Assembly (NCBI GenBank): GCA_032988165.1
Contig: JANTQF010000149.1
Location: forward strand, 1 to 64,000
Source of the DNA: Emmonsiellopsis sp. PD_33
Lineage: Eukaryota; Ascomycota; Eurotiomycetes; Onygenales; Ajellomycetaceae
Direction: 5' to 3'
Length of the DNA stretch: 64,000 nt
In this document: positions 53,399 through 64,000 of the stretch, piece after piece
How the letters are laid out: every line of letters begins with the position of its first letter
Numbering within the stretch: the stretch's first letter is position 1
Translations under genes and position numbers: made by a program
Notes under the pieces: model-generated
The model's input: the letters and a program-made list of their open reading frames with translations, nothing else
The model's database searches: none
What the model was told of the DNA's origin: nothing

Positions 53399-54868
53399 TC
53401 AGGCTTTGGATGCGGCTGCCTCGGGGGGGTCCACATATTCATAACAGAGGTAGCCACCCTGGATATCCAACACGTCGGCGATCGTTTGGTTGGGGATCAT
53501 GCCAGATACGTGGAGGACGTGTGTCAAGGTAGTCTCGGTGCCCGGATCGCCGTCGGCGCCGGTTGGTTTCCTAAATGTATGCATATATCGTCAGCGTGGA
53601 ACAAACAAGGGGCGCCGTCAATCGAAGATTCTTGTCGAAGACAAAGAAGGAATGGCATCATAAGTATCTCTAGTGCCGTACGAACGAATAATGAACTTAC
53701 GGGATATGATCTGGCAGCACAGGGAACTCGGCATCGTCAGCCATGATATTCGGCCCGCTGATAGAGGTTGTGCGTGCCTCCTTGTCCATGGCCTGCCAAT
53801 CCGCCCAGATCTTATCGAGCCATGTGTGGTGCAGGTAGAAGAGCGGGTCACCAGGACTGGCTACCTTATCTGACATCTAAATTCCCGCCCCAAAGAACGG
53901 CAGCAGTTAGTTGTTTTCTGTGCCAACGGAAAAAAGGAAAAGGAAAAATTGTCCCTACCACACCACCTGCTAAACCCCCAACCCCCAAATGTCCACCATC
54001 GTGAGGACGAGCATGTATGCACGTCCAGGCATCCTCCCACTCCTCTTTCTCCATACAAGCATCGATCTCGGCCTGTGTAGTCCACTGACTAGCAGACTCC
54101 GTCACGCCGCGTTGGATGCAGTGATCAGTGAAGGTGTAATTCGGCCCGATGTGGTTCACGTAGTCCACGAAGGGCCCATTGGTAATGCAGCCATCGGATT
54201 CTCTACCGTTGCCTCCAAAGCCGTGGATGGGGTCGAGAAGAACGGAGGATAGAAAATCTCCTGAATCCAGCTGCTCGTACCAGTATCTGTTTTTCGCGTG
54301 TGAGATTGGTTTGAAGGAGTGTGTTGGACTCTGGCAAAACTCACGGTTGATGGCCTTTGTAACCACACTCGGTGCGGAGGAGGGTTTCATGGGCATGCAT
54401 GTAGAAACGGTGGAAGGGCAGGAATGCGGCCTGATTCCAATTGTCAGAGGAGTCTAGTTTAACAAATAATACGAAATGCATCCCATGATATCGAAACTCG
54501 GGGGTTTCCCCTAAGCAATCCGTACCACATAGTGAGTAGAATAAGCCTGTAAGGCATGCGCAGACTGGAGCTCGTCGAAACGGGTGTGAATGAATGGCAA
54601 TTCTGAGCCGGACGGAAGTTCCATCAAACACTTCTCAGCCTTGATATAGGCCCGCTTTTCCTTGTTCGTGAACGTGTGCCTACATTGTAGATGGCATAGT
54701 ATTAACAAGTGACAATTTGAATATCTCGCCCGGGAGTTTAGTTTCATCATTTCGTTCCACTCACCATGCTCGCCTTTGACCAGGCTTGGTGCATTTATGA
54801 GCTCCAGCCGCAACAGTCCCTACTAACGATAGCGCAACAGTGAGGAGTTTTTGAATCGACGGAGCCAT
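53399..54868 (-). CDS. Secreted tyrosinase-family copper oxidase
   Basis: Six exons in consistent phase (54868-54765, 54679-54526, 54430-54345, 54286-53959, 53876-53701, 53570-53399) give 339 residues. The N-terminus (MAPSIQKLLTVALSLVGTVA) is a signal peptide. Copper site A is around STHYV, FLPFHRFYMHAHETLLRTEC; copper site B is around ARPHDGGHLGVGG and DPLFYLHHTWLDKIWADWQ. GFGGNG and the cysteine segment SDGCITNGPFVDY are typical of the short fungal group. The family's QPYWD motif reads QPYWY here. Such enzymes oxidise phenols using two coppers and often belong to pigment or secondary-metabolite pathways. The next gene upstream encodes a questin-oxidase-like enzyme on the same strand. Confidence 0.93.
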
Positions 54869-55745
54869 GGTGGTTTCTCGAATGACTCGAGCAAGCTCAA
54901 GAACGGATATCGAACTTTAAAAGGACGCGAAACAGCATATGTATGGACGTCTTTGACGAGGGGCGCATCCGACGCGTATATATAGCAGATATCTCATCTC
55001 CGAATATCCTGGCTGGTCGCTCGAAGCGCTTGCCAGGTGCAACACTCAGGCCGTCATCGGGAAGCATGCATGGACTGCCCGGTTAAATTGCCTGGGAGCA
55101 GAATTCGAAAGCATTTCTCTGAAACAGTAGAAAACGGGTGGGATTTGTCCCTAGAGGGCGGTGTGCATGGGTGCATGTCTCTGGCTGAGAGAATCGGTCC
55201 GTCGTCCGATCCATCCCTTACTATAGTATTTAAGGCAGATCGTGGAAAATTTGGGGCCACTTGGGATGGTTAGCCGATAGGTATGAGAACTATATCGGAA
55301 CAAGATTATCTTCGGCATGGCGAATCTTAAAAGTTCCGAATATGGGGCCGGTCGGGGGGTTGATTGCGGCGCCACAAGGCGGAAGACCGATCTCGTCGAT
55401 TAGCGAAAGATAATCTTGGAGATAGCGCGGTAGGAATTTATAACCACAATATAGATACATTATCAACCATTATCAACTTATTATAAACTAGAATCAACAT
55501 GCCAAAAACAACAAAGGACCAAGACGAGTCTCATTTCAGCAAGCCCTTAAGATGACTTCATGTCATATTTACTTACTACCCGTTAAGCCTCTACCAATTT
55601 GGTATCACAAGCTAGTAGACAGGAATCGTACGACTCCAAGTCTCGTTCGTCCAAGCCAATTTCGAAGCAACCACGGTACATCGAAGATCATTCCGAAGGA
55701 AATGAATACTGTCCATAATATGGTCACTCACATCGGTAAGCTCCG
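54869..55745. other. Intergenic between tyrosinase and questin-oxidase-like genes
   Basis: This is the tyrosinase promoter. No other gene is seen; the frames at 55552-55956 + overlap the last questin-oxidase exon in antisense. Confidence 0.4.
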
Positions 55746-58359
55746 TTACAACCTCGCCCTCTCCTCAACGCCTTGCCACGCCTGCGGAAATCCAACATTC
55801 ATCAGCCACATCGACCCGTTGTCACGTTTGTTTTCGATGGAATCCAAAACTACAGTGATGACACCATATGTTAGCATCCGTAATTGGGCAACAATTTGTC
55901 CTTCTCTTTTCAGCTCTGAAATGCTCCAGGATCGTAACGTCCACAAGTTAGGGTAACAGTCCAACAGAGGCATGGGTTGGGCGCGGAAGCAGGGATGAGA
56001 GGGTTTCAATGCAGGAACGGGGACGGGGAATAAATATTTCAGGGACGAAAGTTTTAGACAGGGGATGGAGGGGAGAGTAGCATGCAACTTGGTTTAGACG
56101 GGAGGGGGTTGCTTTTTCGTTTCTTTTTTGCTTTTCGCAGAAGAAGTGTTCTGGAACTTGAGGCCATGCATATGCAGGGGCAAATGAAACTTGAAGGGGA
56201 TACACATTTAGCGTTGGTTTGGTGGACAGGGGAGCAAGGGAGTCTCCGTAGGGCCGATGTAACTCCGTACCCCCTGCATGGTCGACCAACCCCTCAAGCG
56301 GGTAGAGACTTCAAAGACGGGGAAACATCGAGCAGTAACAGCAGAGTTATCCCCTCGTTCATGTAAGAAAGACAAGGGTGATTCAACCATGTGGAAAGTA
56401 AACCTCGAGAGCCGAAACTGGAATCGGGGACCTTTTGCTTAAAACCAGGGTAGCACTCACCCATGTTTGCCAATTTAACCCACATATCACCCCTGATAGG
56501 GAATGCCTCTTTATACTTCTCCTCCTCCTCGAACGGCTTACACAACTTTTCGCCATACGCGAGCGATCGGATCAACTTCACCACGTGTCCGTCATCACCC
56601 GGATGATTAATAGCTTTCGAGAATATCTTCTCCCACGACAGGCTAGGTTTGTAGTGTGTAATATCCTCTGGACGAGGTTCCAAGCAGCCGCGAGCAGCGC
56701 ATTGTAGGAGGTCCATACGACCCTTCCACTCCAAGATGCGAAGTTTGTTTTGCGTGCTAAGCCACGGCTGGGAAATGAACGAACGGAGGAAGATTGCACT
56801 GGTTACACAGTGCAGGAGGAAGAAGTCGAATTTGATCCGCTTATCTGGGCGCTGCGACGTGCCAGCGAAATACACTATATCAGTTTTAATTAGCCCAGCC
56901 GTCTTCTTGTTTTCCAACTGGGGGTTTGGATTTGAGATAGGTTGCAAGCAAGGTTTTGTTCCTTGCGCAGGAGAACCCTAGAGAAGTGTGCACGGTGATC
57001 GTGCACGTAATAACACCCATGCACGTAATGATGGGAGGGGTAAATTAGCAAGAAGAGTCCACGATTTCGACCTTACCGATAGCATTGAGCAATTCCGCTA
57101 GCTTTTCCTCGATCTGGTCGGGGCCCACGGAGAACTGACTGGCAATTTTAATCATCTCTTCGGGGGCACGAGCCATCACTCCGTCGAAAATTTTATTATC
57201 GTCATCCCAACGAATGGATGAACGGAGCTTGTCATTCGAGCGAATTTCCTTCTGGAGCTGAACCAGGGATTCCTTGCCTTCTTTCCCGATGCCGCCTGCT
57301 GCCTGTTCTGCTGGTACAAGGAATGGGCGATAAAGTGCTTCATGGACGGCGGTTTGCGCAAGGGCCTCAGCGACAATGGCTGGCTGATTAAATTCAACGC
57401 CAAATCCCAGATGAATAAAAGGATGGACGAGTCCTGTAGGGGTTCAGTACGTCACATTGACAGAGAGTCGCAGCGAGGGAGCGTTAAGGGACGAACCTCC
57501 GTAAAGCCGGACAAACATATCGTCCGCGACATCATCTCCAGCAAACACATACTCATTAAGGACGGCTCCGATACCCTTGGCATCGATCTGGCGTTGGAAG
57601 AAGGCCAGGAAATGAGGATAGTTATTTCCGTTCCCTATAAGAGCTTTGAAGTTCCCCTTGTCGCTGAGCTGAGCTACCTTCGTTTCATCAACTGGGCGAC
57701 TGGGTTGTTGCATATGGACGTCATTGCCATAAGCTTTTTGTACCTCTTCAGGGGTCCCGCCTAGCGCGTAGATGGTAAGAAGGTGGTGGGGAATATGGTC
57801 TAGACACCGTTAATACTTGAGCAACCCAAGGGCCTTGTCAATCGATATCGTTAAAGAAAGTGAAGATAACCTTTATATCCCTAAGGTGGGATATACAGGC
57901 CTAACTGAGGTATCAGAGGTGGCAGATCTAATCCGACACGCATAAAATGAAGGGCATATAAGATTGAAACCACATACTATGAAAGCCTCTATCGTTGAAG
58001 AAAACATGATGTCTCTCCATATCCGCCTTAAGGAGCTCAGATACCTTTTGTGCAGCATCAGCTGTCTGCATCAACCCCAGCACTCCCGTGTCATTTGTAG
58101 ACACATTAGGCAGAGTGGCGGTAGCCATAGTTCTGATCTGTCGTGGCAAACTTAGACCGGCCAAGGGGATATGCAAAGGATATATGCCGATCTTAGATAG
58201 ATGAAGCGACCTGGCAGTTACTCCTTCTAGCTTCGGGATAGTCCTATTGCTCAAAAAAGAGGTGGATATCCTCCGTAGCAGTGACGGTGACCGCGCAAAT
58301 GATAGTGGCGTACAAGGTCGTAAGGTTGAAAGGACGTCGGGCATGTAAAAGGGTCTCAT
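55746..58359 (-). CDS. Questin-oxidase-like Baeyer-Villiger monooxygenase
   Basis: Five exons in consistent phase (58359-57978, 57799-57497, 57433-57077, 56874-56461, 55849-55746) give 519 residues from the first ATG. Family segments in order are MATATLPNVSTNDTGVLGLM, VFFNDRGFHN-HIPHHLLTIYALGG spanning intron 1, GNGNNYPHFLAFFQRQI, LVHPFIHLGFGVEFNQP, FAGTSQRPDKRIKFDFFLLH, ILEWKGRMDLL and the end GFPQAWQGVEERARL. Relatives such as the questin oxidases of geodin-type pathways open an anthraquinone ring. Intron 4 is 611 bp, very long for this genome. The first 77 residues, before MATATLPNVS, are Arg/Ser-rich and could target mitochondria; the C-terminal ARL fits a peroxisomal PTS1, so alternative starts might give two destinations. 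Confidence 0.88.
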
Positions 58360-59401
58360 AGGCCGTGAGTTCTTTCACCTCGTCGGTTCTCCAATGCGGC
58401 AGGCGATGAGTTTTTTATATAGGAATTCGAATGACCAGCCAACGACGGGAGGGAAGTCAAGAGATATATTCCAGTAGCTTTATTGAGCGGAATCGTGTAA
58501 GAGCCAAGGGCGGAATACGGAATGCGGGGAAAGCAATTAGATCAAAAGCCCTGGAAGATCCAACTCGGAGACTTTAATCGCCGACAATTACCCCTTGCGA
58601 TGCTCCGTCTTTGCATTCCAAGATCAATCGGCATGTGGCACAGGGGAACCAGTTTGATGCTTGATACCAGAAAGGTACATCTCCAAACTCAAACACGACC
58701 GCGGAACACGCTGCGAAAGTTTCCCATTCCCCGCATCAATTGCAAGACAAAGGCAGACCGGGACAGCTGCGTCATATATTCATCGTCGGTGTCACTCGCT
58801 GGTACCTCCGTGCCCGGGTTAACCCAGTTCTTCAAGAGCCGGCTGCGGCAAGAAACGGAGATATTCAGCCTCAGTAGCGTTATGTAGGGCTTTTGGGTCT
58901 GGAATTATTGGCCTTTAGTAAGCTAAGATACCGTCGAATACGATGAGAACGGCATCCGTCGCGTCGTCGGACGTCCTCTGGGCCGAATTGATGGCGGGTG
59001 GTTGGTCTGGACGGTGTATTCTTATAAATCGACTGGTAGGTCGGTGCTATGTGATTCCGAGGCGGGTTTAGGAGAAGAACTGCTGTCTGAACATGGCCGT
59101 TGGACGCAAGTTGACGGGTGCCAGTGAAGGATCGATCAGTCGAGATTTTGATATGATTGATATGATTGATAAGTTTGCGGGGTGAGGAGCCACCACCAGC
59201 GCTAGAAGGCTAGGATGGAACCAGCCCTGATGGCAGATTTAACTACATTCCAGCTGGCGATATTACAGAGGGTGAGAGTGTAGAATAGCTATAATAGTAT
59301 ATGCATATATCATTGTGATTGAGCCAACTTAAATATAGCAAAACGCCTAGATAAACATTGTCTATTCAAAACATTTCTGCCACCCTTACTATATATCCCC
59401 C
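58360..59401. other. Intergenic upstream of the questin-oxidase-like gene
   Basis: No gene is seen. It includes the promoter of the gene to the left and the dur3 terminator. A 10-bp GATATGATTG duplication lies near 59150-59172. Confidence 0.4.
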
Positions 59402-61792
59402 CTACTGATCCACAACTGTCTCTTCCCCCCTCCTCCCTCTAACCTCTTTCCAAACCTCCGCAAAAAGCTGCTTGAAAAACCCGGCAGTCTCCACAACCGG
59501 CAGCACCACACAGATACCTACCGCACAAAACACCCAAAGGAAAGAAATGGTGATCCAGGCAGTAAAGAAGCCCTTGGAGAATATGTAATGCGAAAAGAAC
59601 AGAGGTAGCGGAACGATTATGTCCATGCAGAGAGTTAGCACTGTTGCTGATATCCAAGCAACCTTGAGTGCTCCCTGAAGACTCTTGGGATCTGCCTCTG
59701 CAGATGTCTCTGCAGTCGTTTCCTTCTCTTCGTCCTGTACTGGAAGGGTGACGTGGGTTTTTGGTTCGTCCGCCTTCGTTTCATCAGTCTTTGGCTCATA
59801 ACCCGTCTTAGAGTTAGTATCTGTGATGCTAGCCTGACTGCTCCCACTCCCACTCCCACCTTGAAAGACACTCTCGATAACAGGCGCGTTGATAGCCCTG
59901 GTAGCCTCCCAATCGAAATCATCCGGCTTCATCAACGAAACAACAATACTGACAATCATCCCCGTGAAAACAGAAGCCAAACATCCCGCTAGAGCCGGAT
60001 ATACTTGGCCAGTGGTATAAATCGTGATGGCCCCATAGAGGACCTTAGTCTCCACCAGCCAGGCAATAAGGCCCGCAACCAGGCCACCAATGGCACCGCT
60101 GATTGCCCCGGCTTTACTCTGCCTTTTCCACGTCACCGCGAACGCGGCTGGGAACACGGCGCCGCCGACAAGCAGGCCCATTGTGTAATACAGCCAACCC
60201 AGGTCGATGCCGATAACATTCCATATACAGGCAATCCCGGCCATGAGCACCCCGAAGGCGCAGATCATAATGTGGGAGACGAATATTAGCTGATTCGGCG
60301 TCGCTTCTGGCTTTATGTACGCCTTGTATATGTCGAATGTGGCAATGGAGGAGACGGCAATAAGCTCTGCAGACGAAGAAGAGGTGACGGCCATGAACAG
60401 CGTGATAAGCATGGCCACGGCACCGTTCTTGCCTAACAAAGCGGCTGCTGCAAAGGGAGCTGCCAGCCCAGAGCTGACCTGGCTTTTGCTCATGGGTTCT
60501 GGATAGGTTGGGAAACTGGGGTTATCGGTGAGAGCGACGGCTGCTAGTCCCATGGTCGTGGCGAATCCGAATGGAATCGCGAACCAGGCCAATCCACCTA
60601 GAATGTATGCTCGAACTGCGGTTGTTGGGCGACTAGCGATGGCCCGTTGCCAATATCCCTGATCCAGGAAGACCGTACCCAACCCGGAGCACATCGTAAT
60701 GACGCCGAAAACAAGCCCGGAGTTTGATTTGAGTGTGACATAGGATCCATCCCAGTTTCCGGCTACGGGGCGGACCAGGGCAGCTTTTTGAAGAAGCTCA
60801 TACATTGTCATCGGTGAGCCGATGAGCGGATTGGTGGCGTATGCTGAGAACATGAAGTAAAGGATGATGATCATGATGATAACGGTATGCGAATAGTCAC
60901 CTATTGTCTCAGTTAGTGCACGCTCGGTGCTAAAATTCCTCTCACGCCATATCAGGTGCCCAGAGCCAGATGCTTCACTGATACATACACAAGAACGTCG
61001 CCCGTAGCCCTCCTAGCACAACGTACACACACACTCCAAGTGGAATCAAGAAGATAGCAGCGTAAACGTTCACTCCCGTTAGAGCGTTGACAACCGCACT
61101 CCCACTAAGAAGCAGCTGACTGGCAACTAGGATATTGCACAAAAGCCCAAAGAATATAAAAACGACGTGGGTCGCTGTTCCATAGCGGTACTTGATGATT
61201 TCCAGGAACGTATGGCACCGGGGCGCATTCTGTTTGACTTTGCAAGCAAGGACGGAGAACATGAAGATTTGAATAGTTGCTCCTGCAGCATCTGTCTCTG
61301 ACCGTCAGTTCTTTTATTCCCTATGGAATCGCCTATTGTCTCTACTAACACTGCTATAGATTAGCCTCCCCCCATAGAATATTATGAGCACTTAAGAGTT
61401 TGAAAAAAAGCTTACCCAGAACGGCCCAGAAATCCCAAACTGATACCCAACGGTAGCACTCTGCAACAGTGTCGCCGCCCATGTCCACGCAGAAACAATG
61501 CCACTGGCAATGAGGCCGGGTTTGACGCTTCTGCTTGCGGTATTGAACTCCTCGCTCTTTTTTGTTGAATAGCCAGTGTACCGATTCTATACACATTCAA
61601 ACGGAGAATCTAATGAGCAACAAAATCTTCCTCGGGGAAACCCCGCTGGAACTCGGTATGGACATCGGCCTCCTTGTTCCTTACCTGGATATAAGAAATG
61701 CAACACATCAACCCCGCGAAGAAAAACCCGATGCCGACGACAACTCCATATCCGACACCTTCAGGCAATATCGGCGACAATTGGGAGGACAT
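59402..61792 (-). CDS. dur3: Urea/H+ (Na+:solute-family) symporter Dur3
   Basis: Exons 61792-61685, 61586-61416, 61295-60989 and 60900-59402 give 694 residues in consistent phase. The SSS-family fold with about 14-15 helices is visible. Characteristic stretches are GVGYGVVVGIGFFFAGLM, NRYTGYSTKKSEEFNTASRS, VSAWTWAATLLQSATVGYQF, HTFLEIIKYRYG, YVVLGGLRATFLCDYSHTVI across intron 3, GLGTVFLDQGYWQRAIAS and FMAVTSSSSAELIAVSSI. These match fungal urea permeases (yeast DUR3, Aspergillus ureA). The protein imports urea, and in yeast polyamines, at the plasma membrane. A hydrophilic loop of ~85 residues (about residues 540-625) is Ser/Thr/Lys/Glu rich. Six GATAAG motifs upstream suggest nitrogen control. 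The exon 3 acceptor could be either of two adjacent AGs; the one used keeps frame. Confidence 0.95.
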
Positions 61793-61981
61793 GATTCGAA
61801 ATATGAGAACCAACCAGCTCCTTGTTTGTTGGCTTCTCAAGATCGATTTTAAAAATAGAAAGAACGTCGAAGAAGCTGCTCGATGAAGAATGGGCCAAGT
61901 GGGATATATAATACCCAATTCGTACGAGCCAGTCAAGCCCAACGCGGGCAGGTAGATGTGTGGGATATCTATCCACCTCCC

Positions 61982-62689
61982 CTTATCCAGATGAACGAAT
62001 ACCGTTCATCATTACCAGGATAGTAGCTGGTCCAGAAGCCGGGCTCATTAATGCGGCGACTCATGTAGCCGTGAAACGGCTATCTCCATATTTCCGCTGA
62101 TAAGAAATGTGGAATCTTGTCACTGAGCGTGAGCAGATGCGAGGGGGTGATAAGTAGTTAGAGCTGTCTTTTGTGGGGACTGAGAGGCGGGGGAACATTC
62201 TGCGATATCAGGATCAGTTTGCTGTTTTGGGATGCAGGGGCATGGATGCCGTTGTCAACATATCAGATGGATATCACAACGGGAAGCTTTGGGGTTGTAG
62301 GATGGATACTGCCCGATGAAATGTGGGAGCTCGACTGTATTGCACCTCCTTCCTCTTCCTTGCGACGTCAACCACTACAAAGCCATTGTTATAACGGTGG
62401 TATGGACCCTGAGAGGGTTTTATCGCATAGACATGTTGCGCATAAAGTTGTGAAAGCATCGGCATCAGCGTATCATAGATTAATTGAGGCTGATTGGTCG
62501 GAGTAGTTGATTATTCTGGAGAAGCTGACAGCGAGGGATCTCCATCGATAAGGGAACGTGTCTGATAAGGGCTTCCAACAACCGATGATAGTAAGGGGTG
62601 ATCCCATACTGACCTGCCAGATATAGTTAAGCTGCAGTAGTTCGGTCGGGGCTAAAGGTTAGCACAACACACAAGCTTCTATTGATAAG
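61982..62689 (-). promoter_or_regulatory. GATAAG cluster upstream of dur3
   Basis: GATAAG occurs on the + strand at 62099, 62149, 62547, 62564 and 62684, and in reverse (CTTATC) at 61982-61987. This is the HGATAR site bound by AreA/Gln3-type GATA factors that activate nitrogen-catabolism genes such as urea permeases. Confidence 0.6.
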
Positions 62690-63047
62690 AAGAAGTGGGA
62701 GATGACTGCATGTTTGCATCATAGTCAACCTTCCTGGTAGGTATGAAAAAACGGAGTAAATAGTCAAGATACCAAAATATTGTGAACCAAAATCCAATTC
62801 TATTGATACACGCTACTTACTAAATAGTAGTAGCATTGGCGCCATGGAAAGCAGCATCGTACCAGAAGCAAGCAATCAGGCAATTTGTTTAAGGAAATGA
62901 TGCCACACTGCGCATGCGGAGAGGATCCCATACAATTAATTGCTCGTAAGGTCAACTTCCAGAACGCCAGGAGTTAAATCATTCTCTTCTATCCATATGT
63001 CCAACATATGGTAGATAAAAAGCAGTAGAGGTGTATGCTTTCTAACA
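62690..63047. other. Intergenic; no gene seen
   Basis: This is 3' flank of ssl2 and distal dur3 upstream sequence. Nothing recognisable. Confidence 0.4.
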
Positions 63048-64000
63048 TCACTTGTCTAGACTAGACATCGCCTTCTTCCTCTTCTCGCGATCCCTCGCGA
63101 TTTTCTTGAATAGCGGGTGATGGCCCACCTTCTCCTTCAGCTGTTTATTCCTGCTCTTATTGTGTTCGATATACGCCATATCCTCGCCGCCAGCCAAGCC
63201 ACTCAAGGTGGCAGCGCTGCGTTTGACCGCAGCCTTCTTCGCCGCGGCTCGAGCTTTTGGCCCTCCAGAGCGTTCACTGAAAAGATCGTCTACGACCTCT
63301 TCGACGGCTGCAGATGTTTCATTTTGCAGCATAACTTCCTGAAGAAGTTCCCGGCGTTCGGCTGGCGTGGCATACGCGAGACCTTCCAGGTTTTCGATAC
63401 CCTCTAGATGCGTGATCACCTTGAACGCGTATCCTTGGTCAACTAAGAAAGCTTGACGTTTGGAGGAGTAGAACATCTCATCAGTATCCTTTGATACTAG
63501 AGAATAGAAGAAGGCGTTGAAACCCTCATCGTTCCTACGTTTTGCTCGTAGGATACGTCCCAGGCGCTGGGCCTCTTGACGACGAGAACCATAATGCGAC
63601 GAGATCTGGATCAAGCACGTGGCTTCTGGTAGATCGAGCGAGGTATCGCCGATCTTAGACAGGAAAATCGTGTTGACCTGTTCGTTATGCTGGAAGTTCT
63701 CCAGGATACGTAAACGTTCGTTCTGAGGCGTGCCACCGTAGATGTAAGCCTTGTTCAGTTTCAGTGCATACCGTTCGAGGGCGTACACGTTATCAGAGAA
63801 AACAATCACTTTGTCTCCACGTTTCTCGTGATAATCTATCAAGAACTGGCAAGCCTGGAACTTCCTCGGATTCATGATATATAGCAAGGCTGCCTTTCTC
63901 GATTTCTCACGCATATACTCGGTGTAGAATTCCGTAGTCATGGGGCACCACACCTCAGCACACTGGACTTTAGCGATGTGTCCCTGCTCAGCTAACTCCA
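63048..64000 (-). CDS. ssl2: TFIIH helicase Ssl2/XPB, 3' part (partial at window end)
   Basis: The frame is open from the stop (63050-63048) to the right edge, so the 5' part lies beyond the window; about 317 residues are visible. Helicase domain 2 is present: KVIVFSDNVYALERYALKL, YIYGGTPQNERLRILENFQ, the motif V region FLSKIGDTSLDLPEATCLIQ, and motif VI RRQEAQRLGRILRAKRRND. Then come the XPB C-terminal block FFYSLVSKDTDEMFYSSKRQ with AFLVDQGYAFKVI and a lysine-rich tail (HHPLFKKIARDREKRKK). Ssl2/XPB is the 3'-5' DNA translocase of TFIIH, needed for promoter opening and nucleotide excision repair. Confidence 0.97.
   Translation of the reverse strand, partial: ELAEQGHIAKVQCAEVWCPMTTEFYTEYMREKSRKAALLYIMNPRKFQACQFLIDYHEKRGDKVIVFSDNVYALERYALKLNKAYIYGGTPQNERLRILENFQHNEQVNTIFLSKIGDTSLDLPEATCLIQISSHYGSRRQEAQRLGRILRAKRRNDEGFNAFFYSLVSKDTDEMFYSSKRQAFLVDQGYAFKVITHLEGIENLEGLAYATPAERRELLQEVMLQNETSAAVEEVVDDLFSERSGGPKARAAAKKAAVKRSAATLSGLAGGEDMAYIEHNKSRNKQLKEKVGHHPLFKKIARDREKRKKAMSSLDK

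Noticed and set aside
56294..56460. Read-through end of the questin-oxidase-like gene at 56294
   Set aside because: The read-through tail does not resemble the family, whereas the exon at 55746-55849 in correct phase matches the expected C-terminus.

Overview
The window is nuclear DNA of a filamentous ascomycete (Pezizomycotina). Genes are intron-bearing with short introns (mostly 50-100 bp, GT..AG, CTRAC/CTNA-type branch sites), and the conserved proteins (Xrn1, Hat2, Npy1, questin-oxidase-like, RTA1-like, Dur3) are of the Eurotiomycetes type. A transposon stripped of CpG dinucleotides makes Onygenales an attractive guess, but that placement is inference.

Layout. 1-11,300 is an accessory region: a caspase-like protease gene (1257-2393) behind a 76-bp minisatellite; a decayed siderophore-transporter (MirB/Sit1-type) pseudogene (about 2951-4379); and a small unrecognised gene (from 5475) split by a 3.5-kb Tc1/mariner-type transposon (5942-9453) with TA target duplication, long inverted repeats, a broken DDE transposase and a second broken ORF on the opposite strand. 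The upstream regions of the caspase-like gene and the split gene are copies of one another and share a TGAGTCA element and TATA box.

11,340-32,000 is denser: RTA1-like membrane protein, Zn(II)2Cys6 regulator, an F-box-like protein, the exoribonuclease Xrn1, Hat2 (divergent from Xrn1), GTP cyclohydrolase I, an MFS drug-type exporter and a conserved protein of unknown function. 34,100-49,000 holds a Ctk1/CDK12-type kinase, the NADH pyrophosphatase Npy1, a DUF7730-like protein, a lone retrotransposon Gag-like ORF with a zinc knuckle, and an Mpm1-like protein. 49,000-64,000 holds an Mx-type dynamin-like GTPase, a secreted tyrosinase, a questin-oxidase-like enzyme, the urea symporter Dur3 with a cluster of GATAAG sites upstream, and the 3' part of Ssl2/XPB, cut by the window end.

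Themes. Housekeeping RNA metabolism and transcription genes (Xrn1, Ctk1, Ssl2, Hat2) are interspersed with transport and secondary-metabolism-like genes. The most unusual material is in the first 10 kb: a caspase-like gene and a neighbour sharing a duplicated promoter, the neighbour disrupted by a CpG-free transposon whose two ends record CpG decay as mirror-image CA/TG mismatches. All exon structures were read by eye from splice signals and reading frame; none was tested against transcripts or databases.
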